Source: Lobulomyces angularis
Lineage: Eukaryota > Chytridiomycota > Chytridiomycetes > Lobulomycetales > Lobulomycetaceae
Length of the DNA: 33,077 nucleotides
Assembly: GCA_027604685.1 (NCBI GenBank)
Contig: JADHYX010000177.1
Span: 7,712 to 40,788 of the forward strand
Reading direction: 5' to 3'
Part shown: piece by piece, positions 19,556-32,043 of the stretch
How the letters are laid out: every line of letters begins with the position of its first letter
Position numbering within the stretch: the stretch's first letter is position 1
The notes under the pieces: generated by a model
The model's database searches: none
What the model saw: only the letters and a program-made list of their open reading frames with translations
What the model was told of the DNA's origin: nothing
Translations under genes and position numbers: made by a program

Positions 19556-22500
19556 GAAATTCGGAAACAAAATGAAACCTTACTGTTAGAGCTGGAAACT
19601 ATAAAAGCGGAAAATCAAAGGCTAGAAATTGAATTTGGTTTCAAATTTTTTTTTTGCTTACAAAATTTCCTAAAATTTTTTAACCTATTCAGAACAACGC
19701 GCACATACTCAACTAAAAGAAAAAAATAGCCTTAAATTTGAAGTAGAAGCGTTGAAAAAAGATTTTCAGCTTGAAGAAAAACGCTTGAAAGAAAAAGAAA
19801 CCAAAATAGAGTTAATCACAAGTAAAATGGAAGTTATTAAATCTATCAACAGTACTTTAAAAGCCGACGTCGAGAAACTAAATACTAAATTGAAAACGAG
19901 TGATGCTTTGAATCATTCGTATTTGAAATTTAAAAAAATTCTTTTATTTACATAAAAATTCTATTATATTTACTGAAAAAATAGTCTAGTTTTGAAACTT
20001 GATAGAAAAAATGAAGAAAATCTAACAGTCATTTCCACTAATGAAAAATTAACTGTAGAAAAGAATGAAGTTGAATTGAAATTGAAAAATGTTGTTGATG
20101 AATTAAGAAATGTTAGACTTGTAAATAAAGAAAATGAATATCAACTTGAATCAACAAAAGTCATGCTTCAGCAAATCAAAAATGACAATGATCGTTTAAA
20201 TACTGATAATGAAGAATTGAGAAGAGAATTTAATACTTACCGAACTGAAAAGGTTAGTTAAACTATGATAAATCTAATATTTTTTTTTTTTTTAAAACTT
20301 CAAGAATGATGAGAATATTGCACTTAAAAGTGAACTTGAATTGAAGATTAATGAAAATGCCAGTAACACACTTAAACTTACTGAACTAAAAAGACAAGTG
20401 GAAAGTTTAGAAAGTCGCTACCAAGAAGTTTTACAAGAAAATCAGCGGGTGAAAAAATCTTTTTTAATTGCAAATTAACTTTTTTGTTAAGATTGTTGAA
20501 GAGAATCTTAAAAAAGAAAAGGCTTTTGTTGATGAAATGGAAAAAAGAAAAAGTTTATCTGATACGTTCGAAGAAAAATGTGAAGACTACTATAACCGAA
20601 ATAAAGAATTGGGAGACATAGTTGATAAATGTGAAAGTGAAAATGAAAGGTTAACTTTGGAACTAACGAAACTAAGAAATGAGTTAGAAGAAAGCGAATC
20701 GATACGGCAGAAAATAACAGAAGAATTAGAAGTTCTATTAAATGAAGACAAGGCACAAAAACACAGCGCTCCAGTAAGTCATCATATTTTTTGCATTGTT
20801 TTCAAGTATACTTGTTTTAATATTTAGCCTGGTGGATTTTCTGCGTCCGCACTTGCAGTGAGTAAAAATCTAACCATACACGGTAGAACACTCACGGAAA
20901 TGGTATTTTATTTTATATTTTTAGCATTTCAATTTTAACCAGGATATTTTTTGTTAAGTACACGGAGTATAACGAAATGAAAGCTAATATAACTGTAGAA
21001 AAAAGAGAAGTTATTAGATTACGCAATATTTTAGAAGAATGGCATGAAAAAGCAAAAGATATGGTAAAGATGCAAAAACTTTTCTGCAATTTTTGCAATA
21101 TTAACTTGTTAGCAACCTAAATATGAAATGGCTGTACAAGAATTAGAAGGTGCGAGAAACGATAACCAAAGATTGATTGCGGAACTTGATGCTGTTTATG
21201 GGGAAAGGCAGACATTAAACACAGAACTTAAGCAGCAAAAATCCAAAATAAATTCTTTGATAACGGATTTGGAGCTTTCTCGTAAAGGTATATAGTGTAA
21301 CAGTTTGCTTCTAATATTTTTAGAAACCAATGATGTTTCTCGGCAAGTTCAAGTATTGTTATGTGAATTGGATAAATCTGAAGGAGGTGCTGGATTAGAT
21401 GATAAAGTGTTTGCAGATGAAGAAGATGAAGTGGAGAATGTAATTCAAAACCGATTGGTAGTTTTTAAAAGTATACCAGAACTGCAACAGAAAAATAAAG
21501 AATTAAGAACATCAATTCGTGGACTTGCTAAAGAATTGACTGAATTGAGAGAAAAACAAGTAGACTTAGAGGATACTGAAAGGCAAGTTCAGGAAGCTCA
21601 GAAGTTGATAACTAAACTGTCCGAGAATATTAAAGTTCAAGAATTTAAAGTTGAATCATACTTAAGAGAGCGAAGTAAATATTTAAAAATAAGCAAGTAT
21701 GTGTTTAACCTTTACAATATTTCTATAAAGATCAGTGGAAAGCTATGTATGAAAGCCGTGATAGTGGGCGACCCATAACTCCGCCGGGTCAACCATCGGA
21801 TGTTGGAAATAAATGGGAGAATTTATTTAATGCTAAGCAGGTAAAACATCGCTACCCACTCTTTTCATAATTTATGTGCTAGGCTGAATACGATAAATAC
21901 CGTGAAGAGATTCAGGCGAATTGTAATCGCTATATGAAAGAAAACAATGAATTGAAACAAACTAGGTTAAACCTAGAACTACAAGTAACAAGGTTAACGC
22001 AAAATTTAGCAAACCAAGAACAACGTTATGAAAATTTAAATGAAAAAATTGATGGCTTAAATATTTTAAATACACGACTTAGTGAAAGTGATATCAAATC
22101 TACAAAGAGATTAGCAGCTTTGGAAAAACATTTGTTTCAAATTCAGAGTGACACACAAATGTTGCAGAATTTGAAATTAAAAGCGGATCATGAATTAAGT
22201 AATTCTCAAAATTTATGTGAGTCTTTACGAAGGGATGTTGCGTTTTATCAAACAAAGGCTGAAAGTACTTTATTGGACATTGAAAAATTGAAATCTTCTT
22301 TTGATAGAGCAGAAGGTATTTTAAAAGAAAGTAATTTGAGAATTGCAGGGGAAAATAAAAAACTTAGTGATAGAGTTACTCAATTGGAAGATGATTTGTA
22401 TTGTAAATTATTTAAATATTTTAATTTTTTTTTTTGCAAATAGAAAAATTCGTAAGAAAGAACTTGAGGATCAAATTGTGGAAAATAAAAATCTATCTAA

Positions 22501-25500
22501 CTTAAAAGAGGAATTAATAGTTGCTCATCAAAACAAAATTGAAATTTTGGTAAGCTTAAATTTCATTAATTTTTGACCACAATTTAATACCATTTCTCTT
22601 ACTTTTAGAATTCTGATTTAGCACAGACTAAGCAAAACCTTGCTGTCAGTAAAAATAATGAAGAAAATCTTACCAATAAATGTAAAGAGTTGCAGGAAAG
22701 AATAAAGGCAATTGAAGCCAATGCGGTTACTAACAGTCATAAATCTACTAAAGAGGATCATAATATTGCGGTTAATTCGTCGGATGAAACACCTAATTCG
22801 TTAAAAATGGAGCTGGAAAATCTAAGGAAGGATTTGCAGGAAGAAAAAGAAAAAACTTTGAATTATAGTAACATCGCTAAGGAATGTGAAAAGAATTATG
22901 GAGAAATTGTTGAAACTCACAAGCAGTACGTAGAAGTAATGGAAAAATCCAGTTCAGAGAATACGGTTTGCTTTATTATTTTATAGAAAAATTTTAATTT
23001 TTTTTTATAGGAAAAAATATCTCAACTGAAGAAAGAAATTCAACGATTGGAAGAATGCTTAAGAGATTTTACCATTAAGCTGCATACTAAGGAAGATGAA
23101 TTAAAGGATGCTCTTAAAAGAGAAGAACTGGAAAAATCTCATTACGAACTGCAGTTAAATAATTTGAGAAATAGTGTGGATGATGTAAGATTAATTTTGC
23201 ATAAGATATTTTAATATGATTTAGTTGCAAAAAGGGAAATTGTTAGATAGCAAACAAATTGAAAATTTAGGTGATAAATTAAAGCAGAGTGAAGAAAATT
23301 TCACTCAGCAGATTAAACTGCATGCTGAAACAATTTCCAACTTGGATTCATTAAGAGAAAAACTGAATTTAGTAAAAGAAGAAAAGATGGCCTTAATAGA
23401 ATCTAATAAAACTTTCGAATTTAAGATATCTAACTTGCAAGTAGAATTAAGTCAAAGACTAAAACAGTTTGAAGCTGAGAAAAGTGAATTTAACAGGAGG
23501 TATATATCGTTTCCATTTTTTATAAATTATTTATAATTTCAATCTTACAAAGAATTGCAAGTATGGAGAACGAAAACAGGGCATTAACTAGGCAAATAGA
23601 TTTTTTTAACACAAAATTAAATTTTGAAAGTTCTGAATTAAGGTAAAATTAAATATTCTGTATTCATGGATTTCACTTTCTAGTTCAACTGAAATCAGTG
23701 AAAGCGGAAATCCCGTAGTTACCAATGAGCAATCTATTAAAGAGCTCTCACAACTATATGTTACTACTAAAAGAGAAATTACTATTGCTTTGCAAAAGAA
23801 TGAAATTACCCTTATGGAAAAAGAAAAGCTTAATATTCAAAAATCTGAATTAGAGAAAAAGATTATGAAATTAGAAAGTGAATTAAATATTGAAAGAGAA
23901 AAGTTGCTGAAAAGTAATTCGGATGATACCCAAAACAAATACTACATCGAAAAACTTAAATTGAATGAAATTTTAACCGAATCTAATGAGCAGTTAAGAA
24001 AGCAGTTAGAGGAGTATAAGCTAAAGTTTGAAAATGAAAAAGAAAAATATGAGAAAAAAAAAAAAGAATACCAGCCACTACTTGGTAAATTACCTTAGAT
24101 TATTTATATATTAAAGAAAATTTTTAGAAAATTATAATGGAGCCATAGCAGAAATTGAAACGTATAAACTTGAAGTAGCGAGATTAAGCGGAGAAGTTTC
24201 ATTTTGGGAAAATAGAGTTAAGGATGTATTAAATAATGAAAAGGTAAATTCTATTATTGTAAAAAATTTTTTTTTATGGTCCAAACTCCTAGATCAATCC
24301 AGAGGTGGTGGAAAAGTTAAATAAAGAAGTGGAATCATTAAAAAATTCAAAAATAGAATTAGAAAATCTAAACTCAAAGCTGAAAAAGGAGATTGAGGAG
24401 TTAAAGTTAGAAAAATTGAACTTTGAGAACATGATAAAATCTATAAACGCTGAAAAATCAAAACAGCAAAAAGATCATATGGAAGTTGTCAAAAAATTTG
24501 AAGCTGAACTTGTAAATTTTAATGATATTCGGATGAAAAACTAATTTATCACTGCAACATTTTGTTTAGGTGGAAGCTGAAAATAAGCGAAAAGGAATTG
24601 TTGCACATAGTAATGAAATTGGCTTAAAAATGAAAACTAGAAACGACAATTTAAAAGCTGAAAAAGCCAGCTTAATACAATCTAAGGCATTTATCAACTT
24701 AATATTGGTTAATTTTAATGTTTATTAAATAGGCAACCGAACTGGAAGCATTAAAAGCAGAAAGTGATGCAAAGGTCAAAGAATTAGAATCGCAAATTCT
24801 AAACATTCAAACGGAGAAATCGAACTTGGAATTGCGTTTAAAACTGTTTTCCTCTAGTAAAACAGTTGAAGTAATAAAAACTCTACCGGAATTGAAAACT
24901 ACTACACCTGCGAAAACTCAACCACAGCCGATTTCCCCAAAAAAGCCAGTTTCCCCCAAAAAAATACCAGGTTCGCCCAAGAAATTAGCGGGATCTCCTA
25001 AAAAGGTTGATTTGAATAATATTCCTGACGCTAGCAGCTCCGGTACTTCTGTAGGAAAGGAAAGTTCAATCACTCATAATCTCATGAAGTCAGTGAGTCC
25101 AACCAAATTAGGTGCTCCTACAAATTCCACGGCCTCTGTGGCATTGAAACCGGTTCAAGCTGTTATTTCAAAAGAGGATGTAGCAATAAATCCCAAGGCT
25201 ACTACTCCAAACAGCTTTTCCTTTGTTAAACCAGTGGGTGCCGTGAATAGAAATGAAACCGTTCAGGCCACAACTGTGATCAACACTGCAGTTCCTGCTA
25301 CCGCGCAATCTACAGTGGTATCAAAATTGCCAGCTGTGGTGTCCAAGGAGTTACAACAAGTTCCGAAAACAAGTAGTTTAGGTTTAAGTAATCTATCTGA
25401 TTCACAGACTAAAAATATATTGTCGAATGCCTTAGTTGAAGATCAAAGTGAATCAGCGAAGCGAAAAAGAGATACTGCGGTGTCTTTAGTTGACAGCAAG

Positions 25501-27121
25501 TTACCTGGTCCACTGAATAATGAGGATTCAGTAAAAAGAATAAAATTAAATGAGAAAAATGATATTCCAAAGAGTGATATTGTGGCAGTCACTAATTCGG
25601 TTAACGCATTGGAGCCAAAGGGTTTGTTATTGAAAAACTAATAATATTTTTATTTTTTCTTAGATGTAATTATGGATGAAGGAGCAGAACTAGGAGAACT
25701 TATTGAAGAGGATGCTTCAAAAATAGTGGAAGAAAAAAAATTGCAAGTCACTTCTCAAAATAGTGTAATGAATACTTTTGCAACTGCCTCTCATACAAAA
25801 CTGGAAATAAAGGAGACTCCAGAAATAAATAAAAATAAGGAGCCTCTAATACCAGTTTCTGAAGTTAAACCAGTTTCTGATGTAAAATTAATTGCAAACA
25901 ACAATAAAGTGCAACTTGAAAAGTATGCACTTTTTCAATTTTCATTTTTTTCATTGTTTTTTTAGTAAAAATCCACCTCCCACCACATTAACTTTATCGA
26001 AAGTTATGGGAGCTCCCAAGACATTTTCTCCTATTGCACCACTTACTGCAGGTTTAATTAATATTTTCCATTAATTAGTTTTAAAATTTTCCGTTTTACT
26101 GCAGCACCAACTCCAGTACCTATTCAGCCGCCTATTATTCCACTGAAAAGCATTCAAACACCTGTAAAAAATACTCAATTAATGACACAGCCAACAAAAA
26201 CACCAGTAAATACAGGTATTGCCGTGAGTACTTCAGTACCAGTCATTCCAATCAAAAATTCTCCAATTGCAAATATAAAAGTTGATCCTGGAAATAATAA
26301 AGTAGTCCCCAATGCTGCAACTGTGAACCCTGTAACTCTTCCCAAAGCTACTACCCCTACAGCTACTCCTAAATTATCTAATGTGGTAACGCCTCGCACT
26401 CCTGGTCCTTCTTTAAATACTGCCAGCTCTTTTGCCATCCCACCACCGCCTTCTAGCAGCGTCACAGCAGCACCGTTAAAAAATCCAAATCCTAGCCCAG
26501 TGATTAAACCCAGTCCTTCTAAGCCTGCAGCCGATGCATCTAAAATGTCTATCCTAAAGGAAAAATTAAAAGCACAAAAGGCGGCATTTGAAGCAAGAAA
26601 AAGAGAAGGATTACAAAAACCTGTTCAAGGTATTATTTTATTGTTCTTCTATGTTTTTTATTTTTTATGCGTAATAATGTAGAAGTTAGTGCCCCTAGTT
26701 TAGATTCAGCTGTGGAAGAAAGTAAGATTCTTTTCATTTCTTTTTTGATTAATTCTTTTTTTAGAGAGAAACAATGACGAGTTTTCAACCACTGAAAATG
26801 AGCGGAAAGTTAGTCAAAAGTTCACTGCAGAAAGCTGTAACTAATTAATCACTATATTTAATTAATACATAATCTATTTTAGCTCCAAGTATGAACGTTA
26901 AACCAGCTACGCCGAAAAAGGCTTTTGTAGTTAACCCAGTTACTCCACCAACGGTAGCGGATAGTAGCATTCCAAGAGTACCAACTCCATTAGAGCCACC
27001 ACAAGTGCCTGTTAGGTTACCACAACAGACTGCACGAGGTGGGAGGGGTAGAGGGATAATGAGAGGAGTAGCGCATAGAGGAGCAACAGCAAGAAGAGGT
27101 GGAAGAGGTAGAGGATTATGA
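19556..27121 (+). CDS. TPR: Nuclear basket nucleoporin Tpr/Mlp (start exon unresolved)
   Basis: Twenty-seven exons from 19556 (an acceptor) to the stop at 27119-27121 close in phase and code about 2,098 residues. Roughly the first 1,450 residues are almost continuous coiled coil. The Tpr-specific block SASALAVSKNLTIHGRTLTE with YTEYNEMKANI follows exons at 20828 and 20959, and RQVQVLLCELD plus IPELQQKNKELR follow at 21324. After about 24850 the chain becomes a Pro/Lys/Ser/Thr-rich disordered tail with SPKK repeats and a basic KRKRDT/VKRIK region (probable nuclear signal), ending in an Arg-Gly tail (GGRGRGIMRG and so on) as in animal Tpr. It should form the nuclear basket of the pore. A candidate first exon, 18856-18924 (MDSKVKDDLEKIPDD), is in phase but needs a 631-nt intron. 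Confidence 0.9.
24687..24732 (+). other. GC-AG intron within the Tpr gene
   Basis: The exon ends CAATCTAAG and the next bases are GCATTT. The 46-nt intron ends AAATAG, and the frame continues in phase zero into ATELEALKAESD. The only nearby GT donor (TTG/GTTAAT) would leave a 25-nt intron, shorter than any other here. Exonic AAG before GC is the usual context for GC-AG introns. Confidence 0.6.
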
Positions 27122-27344
27122 TAATTAAAAATTTTATTTTGTTTAGAGTTTACATTATTTTTAGTTTTTTACTACTAATGGAAAAAATATTATGAAAAAA
27201 TTGTACTAATTTTCGTTAAAAAATTAGTATTTCTAATTGATGTATGACCTAATCTAACATTGAAGTAAACAGAATAAAAAAATAATTAAAAATATAACCA
27301 ATTTCCAACTGAGTTTATTCATAGAATTATAATAGTTGATATAA
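27122..27344. other. Convergent 3' spacer
   Basis: Tpr (plus) and the Rab gene (minus) end tail to tail with 223 bases between stops. The sequence is AT-rich and should hold both polyadenylation regions. Confidence 0.6.
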
Positions 27345-28754
27345 TTAACAATAACAAGTGTTAATTTTGCTTTGTTTTTCGGAGGAATTTTCCAAAAATA
27401 TTGTATCATTAATAGCTTCACTAAATGTGCCCGATGTTGAATCAACATTAACAACATTTGCAATATATTCAAAAACATCATCAATTCTATAATGAAAATT
27501 TTTTTTTTTTTTAAAAAAGAAAAAAAAAAAATTCTTACCTTCTTCCACTTTTAGCAGAAGCTTCAAAAAAAGGTATTTCAGGAAATTCCAGAAATGTCGG
27601 AAATTCAACTAAAGATTCCTGGCCATTATTATCTTTTATATTAAGAAAAGAATTAAAAGAAACTTCTTTTGGTAAAGTACTTTTCCCCAAAGTACTTGAA
27701 TCAGGTGTTTGAATATATATATTTTTTTTTTGAGGAGTACGGCATGATGGATTTACTTCGTCCCCTCCAGTTCCAGTGGAGCTATTGCTTAAAAGGGAGT
27801 TGTCTCCCTCAACAGCAGTTCCATATATTGACGAAACTTCTGACATAGAGGTATTGCTGATGGTGTGTTTTAGAAATTTATTGTTGTTTTCTTCAATTTT
27901 ATCAGTATAACTCCACTTTTCTAAAAAGTTGAGTGTTCCATCGTATTTCGTCATTACGACTTTTTTGCAGGGTGAAATTTTTTGTGAGGTATCATTAAAG
28001 TTTTTTAACTCGTTATCTTCGTGTTCTGCTTTAAAACTGTTTAAACTAAATTTTTTTTTTACATTTCTAAGGTCAAAATTCAAAATTGTTGCTAAGCTTG
28101 ATTTTTTTTTTAAAGTTTTCATATTTTTCATCTTAACTAAACCTCCCTCACCTTCCTTTAAAAAAATTTCTTTTAAAATTTCTTTTGAAAACTTTTGGGC
28201 ATCTTTTTTTAAAACGATTTGTTCTGATTCTAAATCAATTTTGTTTCCAATAAGAATGATAGGAAAATTTAAAACTTCTTCAATTTTGGTAACTTTTAAA
28301 TTTTTAAAAAATAATTTTATCCAACTTTTTAAATTTTTGAATGATTGAGGATCAGTCATGGAGTAAACCAAAATTAGCACATCTGATCCTCTATAGTAGC
28401 TTGTACCTAGTGAGTGAAATCTAGCATAGTTAATAATATAAATTTATTTAATAAAGTTAAGAAAAAGCTTTAAGTGCTGTAAAAAAAAAGAAACAATAAA
28501 TTTGGTACCTCTCTTGACCTGCAGTGTCCCAGATTTGCAAACTAATGGCTTTTCCTTTATTGTTTATCACCTCTTTTGTTATAAAATCGCATCCGATAGT
28601 TGATTTGTGACTTTCTGAAAACTTATTATGAAGATAACGATTCCTGAGTGAAGTTTTCCCTAAAATGAGTTTACTTTTAAGATACTCGATATAATTTTAT
28701 GAAAGTACCAACTCCTGTATCTCCAAGCATTACAATTTTAATTACATCCATCAT
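27345..28754 (-). CDS. Rab7-like small GTPase with large insertion between G4 and G5
   Basis: Four exons (28754-28709, 28659-28509, 28420-27539, 27486-27345) give 406 residues, about twice a normal Rab. All nucleotide-binding motifs are intact: GDTGVGKTS (G1, split over exons 1-2), STIG (G2), WDTAGQERF (G3), NKID at residues 125-128 (G4) and EASAK at about 352-356 (G5). The stretch FHSLGTSYYRGSDVLILVYS is closest to Rab7. The C-terminus CYC is a double geranylgeranylation signal. Known Rab7 proteins act on late endosomes and vacuoles. Between G4 and G5 there are about 226 residues instead of about 30; the extra part is Ser/Asn/Lys/Glu-rich and looks disordered. It lies inside a single 882-nt exon frame with no stop and no plausible intron removing it. 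Confidence 0.88.
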
Positions 28755-28968
28755 TTAGAGTTTATATAACATTTAAGTTATCCAAAAAAAATTAATATAA
28801 TAAAACAAGCCACCCTATCGAGTTTTTTGGGAACATAACTCCAAGTTGAAAATTAAATTATTTGGACAATAAGTGATTTTGCATTTTTTTAAGCAATGTA
28901 AAAGCAACTGCACAAAATAAAGCAAACACAAAAAGATAAAATTGCAATTTTTTTTTTTTTATTTTACT

Positions 28969-31900
28969 TTACAGACGCTTGTCTTTAAAATCAAGATTAG
29001 CAATGTCGCTCATCTTCCATTTCTCATTTTCTCTTACAAAATTTTGGTCAATAAATGAAATGTATAATGATTTCATTGCCCTTGTAAACGCTACATGGCT
29101 CAATCGCGATTCTTCTTCCTTGCAATCGACAGTTTTCCTTTTTTTCTTTAACGCTGTTGTTGGTATTTCAAATTTTGATTTTTTTAGATTATAATTCAAT
29201 AAGGGTTCATTGGCAGGTCCGTATTTTTTGGTTTTGAAAATTTCCCTGTTAAAGTGAGGAACAAAAACTAATTTTCTTAAAATTTTTTTTATTTTTTAAT
29301 TTACCGTGAGGCCATTCCAAACCTTTGGCTTGATGAATGGTGCTAATCCAGATTCCACTTTTTTCAAATTTACTTTCTACAATATTAGTTCGTAGATAAC
29401 AACGTTAATACTTACGATATCCACTTTTTTTTTCAATATCTGGAGATTTTTCGTAGTCATTAAAGTACTGAATAACAATTTTGACATCAACATTGGACTG
29501 CATGTAAATTTCTTTGAATTCAAGCTGTTTCAAGAGTTCGTTATCAAAATTAAATATATTGTCTCTGCTTAAAAAATTCTTTTCCAACTGCAAGTTGGAA
29601 TTATACAACCACGATTTTAGACTATTTTTTAGTAAAGGTAAAATCTGATTTAGGCTAGATGGTAATAAATTTAGAAATTTGTAAAAATTTTCATTTCCAA
29701 ATTCTTGTTCACAAAATTCCGAGTTCAGCACTAAGAAATTGTTTAGATTATGTATTTCTTTCAAAACAATACAAATTTCTTGATAGAAATTTTCTGAAAC
29801 AGAAAGAAAGTCAAATTCAAAGTACTTAACTTCCCTATTCACAAAATAATTTATGCTCTTTTCTTTTATTCTTTTTAGAATTTTTAAATACTTCTGCAAA
29901 CCATTTTCTATTTCGTCATCTTTTTTAAAATCGAACTTTAGGGCGAATTCATTATTGTTGTCAATAGTCGAAGACATTATTAATTGATCCTCGGTTATTC
30001 TCTTTCCTGTCAACTTATCGCAAAAGGAAAGTAAAACATTGAATTCTGCAGCATTTGAAGGTTTGGAAAATATGTCTTGTTCCACTATTAAATTGTACTT
30101 AATATTTCTTATTTTCAACTTTTCCTGCAAATACGTTGTTGGCAGATAATTCCCTTGTTGATCAAAACGAGTAAAAAAATTTCTTTAAATAGCAAACAAC
30201 TACCTTGCTTGCGGCATCTATATAAAACAGCAATTTCACTGGGATTCACACCCGCCGAAATCAGGTGGCCAATCTGTGTGGAAATATATTCAGCCTCCTC
30301 AAACTGATTTTTACATCTCTTTACATAGATAGGTTCTTCATAATTTGATATTCTTTCTCGCGGTACAACCAATGTTTTAGGTACCCTTTTAGTATTGTTT
30401 TCTACGCATTTTTCAGCTAACTGAAGGATATTTTTAGAAGATCTATAGTTGTAAACTAAACGCTTTAATGTTAAATCTGTGAAGTCCTTTTTTAAGTTAT
30501 TGAAAAGGTCATAGCCGAGTGATCCTCGAAATTCATATATACTCTAAAATTTAAATATTACCCGTATTTCTGGTAATTGCTTACTTGATCGTCATCACCA
30601 AAAGCGGATAACTTTTTCTTTTCACCCAAAATCAACTTCAAAATTCTTAACTGTATATTATTAAGATCCTGAAATTCATCAATAAACGTGTATTCATAAA
30701 TTTCTTGCATAATCTTAAGAAAGTCTTCGTGTTCAGGATTTTCAAGTATATCTAGAAAAAACAGCAAAACATCATCATGTGTGCCAGTGTTGCTAAGCAA
30801 CACGGTATCTTTCCAACTCAAAACAAAAATACTACTTAATAATTTATATATACTGTTTTACCATTTAAATAGTTCGTCAAAAATGTTGGTGTAGTCCAAA
30901 ATTTTTGGAGGATCAATCTGAAAAATTGATTAAGTCATTAAAATTTAAAGAAACTTTCCTCTAAAAATTACCTTCTTCTGAGTTAAATTCTCCCTTATAA
31001 TATTAATGTTTTCCTCCAACAATAAGTATTCTGTTAGAACATCTAACTCATTATTGCTATAATAGCAGCTACTTGAAACTAGCCAACGATGGTATTTGAT
31101 TCTAGTTTTAAATTTTTCTAAGGTAACAGATAATTTAAAATTCTTTTCAAAAATCAAGTCCTGAAAACCACTGCTAAAACCAAAAGAATCTATAAGATCT
31201 TCCTCTGGTTCCCCATTCAGCTTAATCTCTTGGAAGACTTGATCCCAACAGTAGTCCAGTTCACTTAGTTGCAAAATTTCCAGGCATTCTTTTAATCGCA
31301 ACCTGTCCAGATAAAGCAGAATCGATAATCTTATTAGATCCAACTCTCCTTCTGCATAAAAAAAAAATTTAACAGAAATTATTTAAATTCGAAATCAACC
31401 AAGAGTGGTTTCTACAAAAATTGGCTTTTCCAGATTAGCTCGAAAAAAATTTGAGTGCAGATGTCTATAACATAAGCTATTTACAGTCATTATACTATGT
31501 GAAAGAGGAAAAGGCTCCTTTATGTGATGAAAGTAAGCCTCTAATCTTTTTGATAAGTTTGCAGTTCCTTCTTTCGAAAAGCTGACAATAAGAAATTTTT
31601 CAGGTGAAATTTGTTTGACTTTTAGTAGATAAATTATTCTTTCCGTCAATGTTTGAGTTTTTCCAGTACCTAAATTAAAAATTGTATTGCATTTTGCGGC
31701 AAAAATTTTGAACTATACCTGCGCCTGCAACAACTAAGAGAGGTTGGTTATGGTCAAATTCAATGATATTTTTTTGATCGTTATTTACAGTAAAGTCCTT
31801 CCAATGTTGCTGTGTTGGTTTATGAGTTGGATTAGGGTATACAATATGATGATAATTCAAATTTTCGTTAATTTTCGATACAGCAGTAGACTGGATTCTA

Positions 31901-32043
31901 TAAAAAAATTTATTCCAATACCAATAATTAAATGGAAGTAAGTTTCTAACTTTAAAATTGACATTTGCCGATTTACAAAACATCTTTCCAAGAGCGCAGC
32001 AGATTGGAGTGATAGTTGACAGAATAAAAGGACCAAATTTCAA
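28969..32043 (-). CDS. UvrD/Srs2-type superfamily 1A DNA helicase
   Basis: Nine exons (32043-31719, 31669-31400, 31351-30972, 30917-30862, 30816-30585, 30543-30204, 30153-29416, 29376-29305, 29267-28969) give 903 residues, phases closed. Helicase motifs in order: VVAGAGTGKT (Walker A, residues 104-113), LIVSFSKEGTANLSKRL (Ia), DEFQDLN (II, 390-396), GDDDQSIYEFRG (III, from 417), LVYNYRSS (IV start), TIHQAKGLEWPH (V) and VAFTRAMKSLYISF (VI). This is a 3'-5' DNA helicase of the bacterial UvrD/PcrA and fungal Srs2 group, used in repair and in removing recombinase. The first 80 residues before the Q-like motif are basic and aromatic (KFFYRIQSTAV) and could be a mitochondrial presequence, perhaps starting at an internal Met. 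There is no long C-terminal tail as in yeast Srs2. Confidence 0.93.

Noticed and set aside
26175..26465. Minus-strand 96-codon Gly/Val-rich frame
   Set aside because: It is antisense to the Pro/Thr/Ala-rich tail of Tpr.
27929..28348. Plus-strand 139-codon frame
   Set aside because: It is the shadow of the Rab insertion on the opposite strand; rich in Phe/Lys as expected for antisense of AT-rich coding sequence.
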